Positions 9,607-19,212 of a stretch of 64,000 bases of DNA are shown here, piece by piece (position 1 is the stretch's first letter; the number at the start of each line of letters is the position of its first letter). The notes under the pieces were generated by a model that worked only from the letters and a program-made list of their open reading frames with translations, made no database searches and was not told where the DNA came from. The position numbers and the translations under genes were made by a program. The stretch comes from Bacillus atrophaeus (GTDB lineage: Bacteria; Bacillota; Bacilli; Bacillales; Bacillaceae), in NCBI RefSeq assembly GCF_001584335.1, contig NZ_LSBB01000001.1, positions 248,001 to 312,000 of the forward strand, written 5' to 3'.

Positions 9607-9673
9607 GCGTTCATTTGCCTGCCATTTCGTTTTACTATCTCAAATCCAGCATGAAAATATGCAGCGTGGATTC

Positions 9674-10852
9674 TTATAAAGAAGAGACTTTTCCGGTTTT
9701 GTAAAACTCTTCAATCGCTTTATCGACGTAAACCCAGCCCTTCCAGCCGATATGGATGGTATCTTTCATAAAATATGGGTCATATTCGTGGCCTGATAAG
9801 TCTGCGACCTGAAAGCCTTTCGCTTCGATTTGTTTTTTCACCTTTTTATAATAATCGGTGCGGCCGTTTTTCGGGAAGCCGGTATAGTCATACCACTTGC
9901 CGTTTACCGGAATCGAAACAAACATCGGTTCAGCGCCGGCGTCTCTCAAGATATCGAGCATCAGTTCAAAATCACCGAATTCCGGCGATTTTGCATAGGT
10001 TCTGTGCTTGTTTTTGTTTTTAACTTTCGGAACCTTATGCTTTAATTTCCGGTATGACGGATCATCTATATGGAACACATTTGAACGTGAATGATCCTCA
10101 CCCATTTTATCAGCCTCTTGTTTCAGCACAGACCATGGCTTATCCTTCACTGATTCTGATACATGCCGTTTTGGACCCTCTGATTCGGCCATGGAATAAT
10201 AAAGGTCTTTCTTTTGAAGGAGGCTGTAATACGATTTTGCAGCCGGCTTCAGAAGGTTCACCTTCCATGTTTGGCCTTCCAGCATGGCTTGGTACAGCTC
10301 AGAAAGAACAGCATCGTTTGTGACGGCTTTATAGTGCAGCATACGTTTCATCATTTGCTTCTTGACAGCAGGGTCGATCGTATCATTAAACGCCAAATCA
10401 AGGCCTTGCAGCGCTGAATAGTTTGGCGCAAAATGCTGTTCATCGGACCCATGTTTGGTAAACCATTGCGGAGATACGATAAACACGAGTTTTTTACCCT
10501 TCAGCTGGTCAGCATGCGCGGCGAAATTTATAGCGTGAATCAAGGATTGTGAGCCGCCTTTCCCTATAAGGTAGGGAGTGAACCCTTGGTTGTTTACTTG
10601 AAAATAATTAGACGGATGAAACTTATCCAGCCGTGAAAGTTCAGAAGATCCGTAAATCGGCAAATACTTCTGTTCTTCAAGCATTTTATTTTGCAGATAA
10701 AGGCCTTGAAACATATTCGGATTCAAGGCGGTTGCTGATTCTTCGACTCGTTTGTCCGGGATGAAACGCGTGAGCCACGAAGCCGGAACTGCAATGGCTC
10801 CCACGAATAGGATAAACGCCAAAATAATTGGCCCAAAAAAACGCTTTTTCAT
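9674..10852 (-). CDS. dltD: D-alanyl transfer protein DltD
   Basis: Membrane-anchored extracytoplasmic esterase/acyltransferase that places D-alanine on teichoic acids. The 392-residue protein has one N-terminal hydrophobic anchor (about 5-22). The SGNH-type serine is in IYGSSELSRLDKFHPSN near residue 70, and the catalytic Asp/His pair is in DTIHIGWKGW near the C-terminus. Its start overlaps the dltC stop by one base. It is the last gene of the operon here; the dltE dehydrogenase gene found next in strain 168 is absent. Confidence 0.93.
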   Translation of the reverse strand: MKKRFFGPIILAFILFVGAIAVPASWLTRFIPDKRVEESATALNPNMFQGLYLQNKMLEEQKYLPIYGSSELSRLDKFHPSNYFQVNNQGFTPYLIGKGGSQSLIHAINFAAHADQLKGKKLVFIVSPQWFTKHGSDEQHFAPNYSALQGLDLAFNDTIDPAVKKQMMKRMLHYKAVTNDAVLSELYQAMLEGQTWKVNLLKPAAKSYYSLLQKKDLYYSMAESEGPKRHVSESVKDKPWSVLKQEADKMGEDHSRSNVFHIDDPSYRKLKHKVPKVKNKNKHRTYAKSPEFGDFELMLDILRDAGAEPMFVSIPVNGKWYDYTGFPKNGRTDYYKKVKKQIEAKGFQVADLSGHEYDPYFMKDTIHIGWKGWVYVDKAIEEFYKTGKVSSL

Positions 10853-11088
10853 TATCTCAACTCAGTCAGCTTGTTCACAATATTGTTCGGCGTATTCCAT
10901 TCGTCACGGTCAAACTCAGTGATCGGCACGGTAATCTCAAAACGGTTTTCGAACGCAAGCAGCAGTTCGACTGTTCCGAAAGAATCAAGCAGGCCTTCTT
11001 CAAAAATTTCAATATCAGGATTCTCTTTTACGATATCCTCTTGGCAAACCTCAGCTATAACGTCTAATACCTCTTGTTTAAAATCCAT
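10852..11088 (-). CDS. dltC: D-alanyl carrier protein DltC
   Basis: Acyl-carrier-like protein carrying D-alanine on 4'-phosphopantetheine. The start at 11088 (MDFKQEVLD) gives the family's usual 78 residues; the longer in-frame extension would run into dltB. The modified serine is in [13 protein letters not shown], near residue 36. It is charged by DltA and handed to DltB at the membrane. It sits 17 bases after dltB and overlaps dltD by one base. Confidence 0.95.
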   Translation of the reverse strand: MDFKQEVLDVIAEVCQEDIVKENPDIEIFEEGLLDSFGTVELLLAFENRFEITVPITEFDRDEWNTPNNIVNKLTELR

Positions 11089-11105
11089 GTCTACATCAGT
11101 CTCCT

Positions 11106-12293
11106 TTAATGGTGGTGAAGAAATAATTTTCCTGAAAAGATATAAAATCCAAAGCAAACAAAATGGAATGTGATGACAATGGCTAAAGCGGTTGTCCAGC
11201 GGTTGGACGGAAGCCACTTGTATTTTTTATTCCATTTCTCGAAAAAGTTATAACAAGTCATAAGCAGGGCATGATAAAGCCCGTAGATTAAGTATTGCGG
11301 CGCGAGGCCATGCCAAATTCCCATCAGCATAAACAGCAGGAAGTACCCGATGTTCGAGACGGCCATTCGGTTTTTAATCCATTTTTTCTTTGTCATCCAA
11401 AATACAAACCTCATAAAGACATAATCTCTGAACCAGAAAGACAATGACATGTGCCAGCGGTTCCAGAAATCTTTAATGTTTTTGCTGAGAAACGGTTTGT
11501 TGAAGTTCTCTGGTGACTTGATGCCCATTATATAGCTTACACCAACGGCAAACATCGTGTAGCCTGCAAAATCAAAGAATAAATACAGGCTGTAGCCATA
11601 CATGTATAACAGGTTTCCGAGAAGCTTATTATGCGTGATCGCGGGCAGGTTCATAATGAAATACGTATTAATGGCATACCCGATAATAAATTTGTACAGA
11701 AACCCGATAAAAATTTTGTGAATCCCAATATACAATAAGTCCGCGTATTCTTCTTTCGTCCATGCTTTCTGTTCATCCTTTGCAAATCTGCGGTACCTGT
11801 CAATCGGACCGGAAGAAATGGTCGGGAAAAACAGAATGAAATAAAGCAGCCGGTGGAGCGGCGGTTTTTCCTTAATTAATCCGTCGCGCGTCTCCATGAT
11901 CAGCTGGACGCCTTTAAAGGTTAAATAAGAAATCCCTAAAAAGCTGATCACATTGTGCGGCGGATGATGGCCGTGCGGTTCCGAGAAAAACGGTATCACC
12001 TTCGATAAGAACAGCGGCAGAATCGAAGCGATGACAGCCATACAAAAGACAAAGCCGCTGTTTGCTTTCATCCTATAAGCCAAGTAGCCTCTGATCAGAA
12101 GCACCTGCCATAAGGTAAACAGACACAACGCGATAACGCCGTGTAAGTCGTGAGAAAAAATCAAAGCCAATACAAGAATCGATATCAACATGTTGTAGGC
12201 TTGGAACCTTTTTCCGTTGAGACCTAAGATGATGGTCGGCAGAAGAAGGATTCCAAGAATAATAAAGAACAAAAACGAACTGTAAGGCGTCAT
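11106..12293 (-). CDS. dltB: D-alanine export acyltransferase DltB (MBOAT)
   Basis: Membrane-bound O-acyltransferase that takes D-alanine from DltC and passes it across the membrane for teichoic acid esterification. The 395 residues hold about ten to twelve hydrophobic segments. MBOAT motifs are [19 protein letters not shown] and the invariant histidine of [15 protein letters not shown] near residue 335. It overlaps dltA by four bases. Confidence 0.95.
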   Translation of the reverse strand: MTPYSSFLFFIILGILLLPTIILGLNGKRFQAYNMLISILVLALIFSHDLHGVIALCLFTLWQVLLIRGYLAYRMKANSGFVFCMAVIASILPLFLSKVIPFFSEPHGHHPPHNVISFLGISYLTFKGVQLIMETRDGLIKEKPPLHRLLYFILFFPTISSGPIDRYRRFAKDEQKAWTKEEYADLLYIGIHKIFIGFLYKFIIGYAINTYFIMNLPAITHNKLLGNLLYMYGYSLYLFFDFAGYTMFAVGVSYIMGIKSPENFNKPFLSKNIKDFWNRWHMSLSFWFRDYVFMRFVFWMTKKKWIKNRMAVSNIGYFLLFMLMGIWHGLAPQYLIYGLYHALLMTCYNFFEKWNKKYKWLPSNRWTTALAIVITFHFVCFGFYIFSGKLFLHHH

Positions 12294-13801
12294 ACAAGAA
12301 CCTCTTCGCCAATGCGCTTCCGGTCAATTTTTCCGTTTGCCGTCATGTGAATATGATCTTGATAGATGAATTTTCTCGGAATCATATAAGCCGGCAAAAA
12401 CGTTGCAAGCTCTTTTTTAATGGCGCTTGTCAGCTGGAATTCTTTCTGGAATTCGTGATCATCCGGAACAATCGCGGCAATGAGATATTCAACTGTTCCG
12501 TTAGGCTGATACGGGATGACGACAGCGGAACGCACATATTGAGACTGCCGTACATGAAACTCAATTTCCTCCAGCTCCATTCTATAGCCATGAAGTTTGA
12601 TCTGGAAATCAAGGCGTCCTTGGCAGAAAATCTGACCATTTTCTTTATAACCGGCGTCTCCAGTCCGGTATGCCGGCTGTCCTTCATGGAAAAAGAACAC
12701 GTTGTCCGTCAGTTCAGGTTCACCAAGATAGCCTTTGCTTACACTTGGCCCGGAAATGATGATTTCTCCTTTTTCTCCGTCTGGAAGCTTATTCCCTTGT
12801 TCATCCATAATGAGAATGTCCATATCAGGTTTTTCAAAGCCGACAGGAAGAAATTCATTTTGTTCAATGACTTCAGGGGTAATTTCCACGGAAGTCACTG
12901 CGACAGTCGCTTCAGTCGGTCCGTACGTATTAAAGACCTTTGCCTGAGGGAAACGTTCCAGCAGCGCTTGGGCCACAGACGTCGGAAGGGCTTCTCCGCA
13001 AAACATGAAAACCTTTGCTTCAGGCAGAAGCTCCTCTGTAAACGCAGGGTCCATCAAGCACACTTGTGCAAAGGAAGGAGTTGATGTCCAAACGTTCAGG
13101 CCTGACTGCTTTAGCTCTTCAAACAGAATCTTCGGCTTGTTGACAGCATCCTTCGTTACACAGTGTAATGTTCCTCCGGATTGAAGGCACGGATATAAGT
13201 CCATTACAGATAAATCAAACGAAAATGGTGCTTGATTTAAAAACGTTTTTCCCTCTCCAATCGGAAAATCTGCACAAATCCAATCGGTGAAGCTTTGCAG
13301 GTTTCTGGCAGAAATCTGCACACCCTTTGGATTCCCTGTACTGCCAGAGGTATAAATGATATAGAACGTTTCATGTTCTTTGACCCAATGGTCACGGCTG
13401 ATCGGGTCTTCTCCGTTTGACAGCAGCTCTTCCGGCGACACTGTTTTAATCAAATGGCTGCCGGTATCAAGCGGAAGTCCTGAAACGTTAATCAACAGTT
13501 CAGCGCCCGAGTTTTCGATTATTTTTAAAATCCGATCAGCAGGAATAGACGTGTCCACGGGGATATAAGGGTGCCCCGCTTTTACGCTTCCTAAAAAGGA
13601 AACAGCCATTTCTGGTTCCATATGGCCGTACACCAAGACAGGTGCTTCTGGTTGGCCTGCCATGCTTTTCTGGATGGAGGCGGCTGCCCGGTCAGATGAC
13701 TCCCACAATTCCTGATAAGTGAGAGACCGTCCTTGGGAATGGAAAGCAGCGGTTTGCGGCTGAAGTTCCGCATGTTTCTGAATAGCATTTAATAATTTCA
13801 T
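12290..13801 (-). CDS. dltA: D-alanine:D-alanyl carrier protein ligase DltA
   Basis: ANL-superfamily adenylating enzyme that activates D-alanine with ATP and loads it on DltC. The ATG at 13801 gives 503 residues, the usual length. The A3 core motif [17 protein letters not shown] lies near residue 150, [13 protein letters not shown] near 290, YRTGD near 380 and the C-terminal lysine motif ANGKIDRK near 490. It could be mistaken for an NRPS adenylation domain, but its stand-alone size and neighbours settle it. Confidence 0.95.
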   Translation of the reverse strand: MKLLNAIQKHAELQPQTAAFHSQGRSLTYQELWESSDRAAASIQKSMAGQPEAPVLVYGHMEPEMAVSFLGSVKAGHPYIPVDTSIPADRILKIIENSGAELLINVSGLPLDTGSHLIKTVSPEELLSNGEDPISRDHWVKEHETFYIIYTSGSTGNPKGVQISARNLQSFTDWICADFPIGEGKTFLNQAPFSFDLSVMDLYPCLQSGGTLHCVTKDAVNKPKILFEELKQSGLNVWTSTPSFAQVCLMDPAFTEELLPEAKVFMFCGEALPTSVAQALLERFPQAKVFNTYGPTEATVAVTSVEITPEVIEQNEFLPVGFEKPDMDILIMDEQGNKLPDGEKGEIIISGPSVSKGYLGEPELTDNVFFFHEGQPAYRTGDAGYKENGQIFCQGRLDFQIKLHGYRMELEEIEFHVRQSQYVRSAVVIPYQPNGTVEYLIAAIVPDDHEFQKEFQLTSAIKKELATFLPAYMIPRKFIYQDHIHMTANGKIDRKRIGEEVLV

Positions 13802-13816
13802 TGTTATTCTCTCCAA

Positions 13817-13966
13817 TTAGAAGTCGTTGTAAATATAAGAACCGGTATTCGCGGTGTGAAAACCATAAATGAAAAATAAAAGCAACAGTATCAGCAAATA
13901 AAAACACGTATAACCAATCCACTTTAAGGCTGTGTTTTCATACAGCTTTTTCATCAATTGCATCAT
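13817..13966 (-). CDS. dltX: DltX, small membrane protein leading the dlt operon
   Basis: A 49-residue protein with one hydrophobic segment (about residues 17-36, rich in Leu, Ile and Phe) and a polar C-terminal end HTANTGSYIYNDF. Known DltX proteins have this size, topology and conserved tail, precede dltA and are needed for D-alanylation. The ATG at 13966 is placed eight bases after GAAAGG; the frame can be extended upstream but without a better site. Fifteen bases separate it from dltA. Confidence 0.88.
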   Translation of the reverse strand: MMQLMKKLYENTALKWIGYTCFYLLILLLLFFIYGFHTANTGSYIYNDF

Positions 13967-14010
13967 ATAAAAATCCTTTCCCCTTTTTTCAACAATCACA
14001 ACAGTATATG

Positions 14011-14036
14011 ACGAGCGGATAAGCAAAAAGTTTCAT
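14011..14036 (-). promoter_or_regulatory. ECF-type promoter of the dlt operon
   Basis: On the minus strand TGAAAC, 16 bases, CGTC: the pattern of the B. subtilis envelope-stress sigma factors X, W and M. The dlt operon is a known sigma-X target. It ends about 45 bases before the dltX start. Confidence 0.75.
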
Positions 14037-14211
14037 AAATTTAATAAAATCCCTTTCTATTTTACCTTAACATTTGCTTAACACGAATCGGTCATTTTTT
14101 TAAAGTTAAAGCCAGACGAATGTAATATCGCCGCCTGCACAATAATAATGAAAAAAGGCGGCAAATTCAAGGTCACATACACCCGATTCGCCGAAAGTAA
14201 GGAGAAGATGC

Positions 14212-14877
14212 ATGGGAAAAAAGAAAAAGCAGTTTGCCATCATCGGGCTGGGGCGTTTTGGCGGAAGCATCTGCAAGGAGCTTTATGAGATGGGGCATGA
14301 AGTTCTTGCAATCGATATGAATGAGGACAAGGTAAATGCATATGCGCCATACTCTACCCAGACTATCCACGCAAACGCAGCTGAAGAAAATGTACTGAAA
14401 GCGCTTGGCATCCGCAACTTTGAATATGTAATCGTGGCAATCGGAGCCGATATCCAAACAAGTATTTTAACAACCTTGTTTTTAAAAGAAATGAACATCA
14501 AAAATGTGTGGGTAAAAGCGCAAAACCACTATCATCATAAAGTGCTGGAAAAGGTAGGCGCAGATCGTATCATTCATCCGGAAAAAGATATGGGCGTTCG
14601 AGTCGCACAGCGCCTTGCCGACGAAAAAATTCTTGATTACATTGAGTTGTCCGAAGATTACAGCGTTGTCGAATTGAGGGCGACGCGCAAGCTTCATGAC
14701 AAAACCATTCTGGAACTTGATGACCGTGCGAAATATGGCTGCACGATTTTAGCCGTTAATAAGGAAGGCAAGGTAGAAGTCGCTCCGAACCCGGAAACAA
14801 GGATAGAAGAAAACAATTGCTTTGTGGTCTTGGGGCGTAAACGTGATATTCAGCGGTTTGAGGACGAAGGAATGTAA
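14212..14877 (+). CDS. ktrA: KtrA-like potassium uptake gating subunit (RCK)
   Basis: Cytoplasmic RCK ring protein that gates a Ktr potassium channel in response to ATP/ADP and c-di-AMP. The 221 residues comprise an RCK_N domain with nucleotide motif IIGLGRFGGSICKEL (about 9-23) and an RCK_C domain from about 140, linked by DRIIHPEKDMG. By eye it is closer to KtrA than to KtrC. AAGGAG precedes the ATG. In strain 168 ktrA is paired with the pore gene ktrB elsewhere; here no pore gene adjoins it, so it must work with a distant partner or be a second copy. Confidence 0.8.
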   Translation: MGKKKKQFAIIGLGRFGGSICKELYEMGHEVLAIDMNEDKVNAYAPYSTQTIHANAAEENVLKALGIRNFEYVIVAIGADIQTSILTTLFLKEMNIKNVWVKAQNHYHHKVLEKVGADRIIHPEKDMGVRVAQRLADEKILDYIELSEDYSVVELRATRKLHDKTILELDDRAKYGCTILAVNKEGKVEVAPNPETRIEENNCFVVLGRKRDIQRFEDEGM

Positions 14878-15025
14878 GCGCAGCTTTTTAACTTATAGAA
14901 AAAGTATTGTATTTAAAAAAATTCTTTTTGCTTTCCGGACGCGGGAGGCTTAATAAAGGGGGAGCGGGCGGTCTGCCGCTGCTTTTCATGGCAAAATAGA
15001 GCTTTTTATCATGCCCTTTAGCGTC

Positions 15026-15054
15026 TTGTGAAATATGAGAGAAGTTATTATGAT
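15026..15054 (+). promoter_or_regulatory. menA promoter
   Basis: TTGTGA, 17 bases, TATGAT: a good sigma-A promoter about 115 bases before menA. The rest of the ktrA-menA gap (14878-15167) shows only a short GC-rich hairpin near 14963-14979. Confidence 0.6.
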
Positions 15055-15167
15055 AGATAAGGGAGCAGAAACATCATATAACCTGCCATTTGATGGCATC
15101 CATGTCTCATTTTCATCACGACTGACGGCTGGAAAACGTAAGCCTTTTAATAGAAAGGAAGAGGAAG

Positions 15168-16103
15168 ATGAACGAAAAAAATAAGGGTGGAGGCCGGAAA
15201 GCGCCGGAAAAAGAAAGTCTGGGGCACATTCTCTGGCAATTAACCCGTCCTCATACATTAACGGCATCGTTTGTACCCGTGTTGCTCGGAACGGTATTGG
15301 CGATGTTTTATGTGAAGGTTGATATATTGCTGTTTATCGCAATGCTGTTTTCTTGCTTATGGATTCAGATTGCCACGAACTTATTTAATGAATACTACGA
15401 TTTTAAACGAGGATTAGACACAGAGGATTCTGTCGGGATCGGTGGAGCGATTGTAAGACACGGAATGAAGCCGAAGACGATTTTGCAGTTAGCCTTGGGA
15501 TCATATGGAATCGCCATTCTGCTCGGAGTGTATATCTGTATGAGCAGCAGCTGGTGGCTGGCTGTTATCGGACTTGTCGGTATGGCTGTAGGTTATTTGT
15601 ACACTGGCGGGCCGCTTCCGATTGCGTACACCCCGTTCGGCGAATTGTTTTCAGGCATATGTATGGGATCTGTTTTTGTCCTTATCTCTTTTTTCATTCA
15701 GACTGATATGATTAATACACAAAGCATTCTGATCTCGATTCCTATCGCTATTCTTGTCGGTGCGATCAACCTGTCAAACAACATCCGCGATATAGAAGAA
15801 GACAAAAAAGGCGGCCGTAAAACATTGGCCATCCTGATGGGGCATAAGGGGGCCGTCATCCTATTAGCCGCTTCCTTTGCTGTCGCTTATATTTGGATTG
15901 TCGGATTGGTTATTATGGGAGACACAAGCCCATGGCTCTTTTTGGTCTTTCTAAGTGTGCCAAAACCGGTGCAGGCGATTAAAGGCTTTGTTAAGAAAGA
16001 ACTGCCGATGAACATGATCGTGGCAATGAAATCAACAGCGCAGACGAATACATTCTTCGGATTTCTGCTGTCTATCGGATTACTGATCAGTTATTTTAAA
16101 TAA
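15168..16103 (+). CDS. menA: 1,4-dihydroxy-2-naphthoate prenyltransferase MenA
   Basis: UbiA-family membrane enzyme that attaches the polyprenyl chain to DHNA in menaquinone synthesis, supplying the quinol used by the Qox oxidase encoded further along. The 311 residues form about eight membrane segments. The first Asp-rich motif is NLFNEYYDFKRGLDTED (about 75-91), and the second is NNIRDIEEDKKGGRKT (about 205-220). The ATG follows AAAGGAAGAGG. Monocistronic with its own promoter and terminator. Confidence 0.95.
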   Translation: MNEKNKGGGRKAPEKESLGHILWQLTRPHTLTASFVPVLLGTVLAMFYVKVDILLFIAMLFSCLWIQIATNLFNEYYDFKRGLDTEDSVGIGGAIVRHGMKPKTILQLALGSYGIAILLGVYICMSSSWWLAVIGLVGMAVGYLYTGGPLPIAYTPFGELFSGICMGSVFVLISFFIQTDMINTQSILISIPIAILVGAINLSNNIRDIEEDKKGGRKTLAILMGHKGAVILLAASFAVAYIWIVGLVIMGDTSPWLFLVFLSVPKPVQAIKGFVKKELPMNMIVAMKSTAQTNTFFGFLLSIGLLISYFK

Positions 16104-16109
16104 AAAGGG

Positions 16110-16149
16110 AAAAAGCTTACAGGAAAACGGTATTCTTGTAAGCTTTTTT
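16110..16149 (+). terminator. menA terminator
   Basis: AAAAAGCTTACA and TGTAAGCTTTTTT arms around a central GGAAAACGGTATTC-type loop. Confidence 0.85.
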
Positions 16150-16248
16150 CTTCATTACCGGAGCTAAGCGCAGACGGACAAGTGTTAAAAAGGCGGATAT
16201 CTTGTTCAGCAATCTGTCATATTCGAAGTCGTTTTGTAAAAAAAAACA

Positions 16249-16277
16249 TAAAACCCCGCTGCCGGTAAATCCGTCTA
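16249..16277 (+). promoter_or_regulatory. ECF-type promoter of sasA
   Basis: TAAAAC, then 17 bases, then CGTCTA. This resembles the sigma-M/W type that is known to drive ywaC under cell wall stress. Confidence 0.6.
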
Positions 16278-16321
16278 GTACATGGACAGGATGATGCATC
16301 CGTTCAAAGGAGATGACAATG

Positions 16322-16954
16322 ATGGATTTAACTACGACAAATATGGATGATTTAAAAACAGTCATGGAAGATTGGAAAAATGAATTATTAGTATATAAAT
16401 TTGCGTTAGATGAACTTGATACAAAGTTCTCAATCATCAGCCAGGAATATAACCTGATTCACGGGCATAACCCGATTGAACATACCAAATCACGTGTGAA
16501 AAGCTTTGAGAGCATAGTGAATAAGCTGATGCGCAAAGGATGCGAGATTACGACACATGAAATGAAGGAGCATATCCATGATATCGCCGGCGTGCGTATC
16601 ATTTGTTCATTTATTTCCGATATTTATAATATTGCTGAAGTGCTGAAGCAGCATGAGGATTTAAACATTGTAAAAGTAAAAGATTATATTAAAAATCCGA
16701 AAGCGAACGGCTATCGAAGCCTGCATTTAATCATTGAAATTCCGGTGTATTTAACCAATCGGGTGGAATATGTGAAGGCTGAGATTCAGATTCGTACGAT
16801 CGCCATGGATTTCTGGGCCAGTCTTGAGCATAAAATTTACTATAAATTAAATAACGATGTCCCGAAGCATTTGACAGATGAGCTGAAAGAAGCGGCGGAA
16901 ATTGCCCATTATTTAGATGAAAAGATGCTTGGGATTAAGAATGAAGTGGATTAA
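16322..16954 (+). CDS. sasA: Small alarmone synthetase SasA (YwaC)
   Basis: Single-domain (p)ppGpp synthetase that transfers pyrophosphate from ATP to GDP/GTP, a stress-induced alarmone source. The ATG at 16322 gives 210 residues, the usual length; two nearer ATGs crowd the AAAGGAG site. RelA/SpoT synthetase motifs are HDIAGVRIICSF (about 85), DYIKNPKANGYRSLHLI (about 121-137) and AEIQIRTIAMDFWASLEHK (about 157-175). There is no hydrolase or regulatory domain. It is followed by a shared terminator with tyrZ. Confidence 0.95.
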   Translation: MDLTTTNMDDLKTVMEDWKNELLVYKFALDELDTKFSIISQEYNLIHGHNPIEHTKSRVKSFESIVNKLMRKGCEITTHEMKEHIHDIAGVRIICSFISDIYNIAEVLKQHEDLNIVKVKDYIKNPKANGYRSLHLIIEIPVYLTNRVEYVKAEIQIRTIAMDFWASLEHKIYYKLNNDVPKHLTDELKEAAEIAHYLDEKMLGIKNEVD

Positions 16955-17005
16955 CGGGGCGCTTGGCTTGGACACGGGCTGTCCGCTGGTCCATCATGAA
17001 ATGGC

Positions 17006-17040
17006 AAAAAAGGCCGGAGGTACGACTCCTGGCCTTTTTT
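17006..17040. terminator. Bidirectional terminator between sasA and tyrZ
   Basis: AAAAAAGGCC-GGAG, short loop, CTCC-GGCCTTTTTT. Both strands end in a T run. Confidence 0.9.
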
Positions 17041-17043
17041 GAG

Positions 17044-18288
17044 TTATTCGCTGACTGTTAATCTTACAAATTTTCGTTTGCCGACTTGGATGGTCATCTG
17101 AGGCAGAACTTGAATGTCTGCATGAATATTTTCTGCTTTTTCTCCGTTTATTTTAACCCCGCCGTTTTGAATCATGCGGCGCGCCTCACTCTTGGACGGA
17201 AGAAGTTCTAATGTCACAAGTAAATCTATAATAGGTGTTGTTTGATCACCTTTCCAATGTACCGTTGCGATGTCTTCGGGCAGGCTGTTTTGTTGAAAGA
17301 CCCGTTTGAATTGCTGCTCGGCCGCTTCGGCTGCTTCTTCTCCGTGATACATTCTGACAATGGTTTTACCTAAGAACATTTTTGCGTCTCTTGGATGGAG
17401 GGCTCCGGTCTCTAAGTCTTTCACCAGCCGTTTTTTGTCTTCAAGCTCTAAATCGGTTGCAAGGTGGATGTATTTTTTCATCAAACTGTCCGGCAGTGAC
17501 ATTGTTTTTCCGTACATATCATTCGGATTCTCATCAATGCCGATGTAGTTGTGCTTGGATTTAGACATTTTTTCGACGCCGTCTAATCCTTCCAAAAGCG
17601 GCATAAGGATGACGACTTGTTTTTCTTTTTTATAGCGTTCTTGAAAATGCCGGCCCATCAGAACGTTGAAATGCTGGTCGGTACCGCCGAGTTCAATATC
17701 GCTTTCTAAGACGACTGAATCGTAGCCTTGCATTAATGGGTAGAAAAATTCGTGCAGGGAGATCGGTTTTTGCATCGCGATTCTTTCTTCAAAATCATCC
17801 CGCTCCATGAGGCGGGCGACAGTTATTTTCCCTGCTAACTCAATGACGTCTTCTAAATTCAGCTCTTTCAGCCATTTCGAATTGTAATGCAGCTCTACTT
17901 TTTCTTTGTCCAGCACTTTTCCGAACTGTTCAAAGTATGTTTTGGCATTATGCTGAACCTCTTCATCTGTCAGTTGTTTTCTTGCGGTTGATTTCCCCGT
18001 CGGATCACCGATTTTCCCTGTGAAGTCTCCGATCAGGAGCTGCACGATATGGCCGTTTTCTTGAAATTGGCGCAGTTTGTTTAAAACGACGGTATGCCCT
18101 AAGTGGACGTCCGGCGCCGATGGGTCTAACCCAAGCTTGATTTTTAAAGGCATGCCTGTTGCTACCGATTTTGCGATTTTCATTCTTAATTCTTCCGGCG
18201 GGATGACTTCCTGAGCTCCTGTCATATATAAATCCAGCTGCCGTTCTACCTCTTTTTGCTGTGAAGCTGTCAGGTGTATCGTATCCAT
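17044..18288 (-). CDS. tyrZ: Tyrosyl-tRNA synthetase TyrZ
   Basis: Class I aminoacyl-tRNA synthetase, charging tRNA-Tyr. The 414-residue protein shows the HIGH-like [14 protein letters not shown] near residue 61, the KMSKSKHNY loop near 240, and a C-terminal S4-like RNA-binding domain (about 345-410, [17 protein letters not shown]). It is the TyrZ type, distinct from the TyrS main enzyme of B. subtilis. A T-box leader lies directly upstream. Confidence 0.95.
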   Translation of the reverse strand: MDTIHLTASQQKEVERQLDLYMTGAQEVIPPEELRMKIAKSVATGMPLKIKLGLDPSAPDVHLGHTVVLNKLRQFQENGHIVQLLIGDFTGKIGDPTGKSTARKQLTDEEVQHNAKTYFEQFGKVLDKEKVELHYNSKWLKELNLEDVIELAGKITVARLMERDDFEERIAMQKPISLHEFFYPLMQGYDSVVLESDIELGGTDQHFNVLMGRHFQERYKKEKQVVILMPLLEGLDGVEKMSKSKHNYIGIDENPNDMYGKTMSLPDSLMKKYIHLATDLELEDKKRLVKDLETGALHPRDAKMFLGKTIVRMYHGEEAAEAAEQQFKRVFQQNSLPEDIATVHWKGDQTTPIIDLLVTLELLPSKSEARRMIQNGGVKINGEKAENIHADIQVLPQMTIQVGKRKFVRLTVSE

Positions 18289-18299
18289 AGCTGTTCCTC

Positions 18300-18545
18300 C
18301 TCTATTTTATTCAACGCAAAAAAGCCACATCCCGAAAAGGGACGTGGCTGTATGCACGCGGTACCACCCTAATTGAAGACATCAGTCTTCCGCTCAAACC
18401 AGATAACGGTCTCCCGTCCTTTGCTACTTCTGTTCACAAAGAAAGCTCAGGGAGGTAATTCACAGCTGCCTTTGTACCGGCTCGCACCTTCCGCCGGCTC
18501 TCTGATACAGGGAGGCAATCTGCTACTGGGTTCCCATCGTTGCTG
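18300..18545 (-). promoter_or_regulatory. Tyrosine T-box riboswitch of tyrZ
   Basis: On the minus strand the T-box sequence AGGGTGGTACCGCG (18357-18370) precedes an intrinsic terminator with arms AGCCACGTCCC and GGGATGTGGCT (about 18322-18350). The probable specifier codon is UAC at 18457-18455 within GAATTACCTCC. Uncharged tRNA-Tyr would disrupt the terminator. The leader begins at the 3' end of ywaE, so its promoter is inside ywaE or it is read from the ywaE promoter. Confidence 0.93.
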
Positions 18546-19058
18546 TTATGTTGTTAGAATGTCGGCTACTTTTTTTAGCAGCGCAGAAAGCGTTTTTTGC
18601 TCGTCGTTGCTTAAACCCGCAACCAGCTCTATTTCTCCTTTATGAAAGTCGGGATAAAGCTCTTCAATCGCTTTTTTGCCCTCTTCCGTAATGGTCACAA
18701 ACACAAGTCTGCGGTCTCTTTTGTCCGTGCTTCTAAAGCAAAGCTTCTTTTTCTCGAGTGTGTTGGTGACGTTGCTTGCTGTGGCTGTTGAAATGCCTGA
18801 CAGCTGCGCGAGCTTTCTCGTTTCAAGCTTATCCCACACCCATAAATCATAAAGAATCGAAAAAGCTGTCCAGGACAGTTTATAAGAGGAAAGGACTTCC
18901 TTTTCCATTTTTAAACGAAGCTGCTGAGCTGACCGGTAAAGAGTCGTGGCAACTGAGGCTGCTTCCGTATGAAGAGACGCAATCGGCATTTGTTTAAGCT
19001 GCTTCAGCGTGTCTTGTTCTGCTTCACTCAGGTGAAAATTCTTGTGTTTTCTTTCCAA
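18546..19058 (-). CDS. ywaE: MarR-family regulator YwaE
   Basis: Winged-helix DNA-binding dimer of the MarR family; its target is unknown. The core shows LSWTAFSILYDLWVWDKLETRKLAQLSG-type helices with the recognition helix STATASNVTNTLEKKKL, then the wing with RSTDKRDRRLVFVTIT. I chose the TTG at 19058, nine bases after AAGGAG (170 residues). An ATG at 19118 gives 190 residues but lacks a ribosome binding site. It sits upstream of the tyrZ T-box on the same strand and may share transcripts. Confidence 0.85.
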   Translation of the reverse strand: MERKHKNFHLSEAEQDTLKQLKQMPIASLHTEAASVATTLYRSAQQLRLKMEKEVLSSYKLSWTAFSILYDLWVWDKLETRKLAQLSGISTATASNVTNTLEKKKLCFRSTDKRDRRLVFVTITEEGKKAIEELYPDFHKGEIELVAGLSNDEQKTLSALLKKVADILTT

Positions 19059-19212
19059 TAGTATGCTGCTCCTTAAAATGTCAGAATCATTAGCTATGAA
19101 ACGAATTGTAACAGACATTCAAGTTGCCTGCAAGCACTTCGTTTGATTCGCTAACATTTTACTGAATGTGTTAATATAGAATAAAAATGTAAGATGAAGG
19201 GTGGGGTGGGTC

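Noticed and set aside
12347..13084. Long plus-strand frame opposite dltA, 245 codons
   Set aside because: Antisense shadow of dltA, whose motifs are complete; the reverse frame has no ribosome binding site or family features.
12290..13801. Nonribosomal peptide synthetase adenylation domain
   Set aside because: Adenylation motifs are present, but the size, the DltC-type carrier and the MBOAT neighbour identify the D-alanine ligase DltA.
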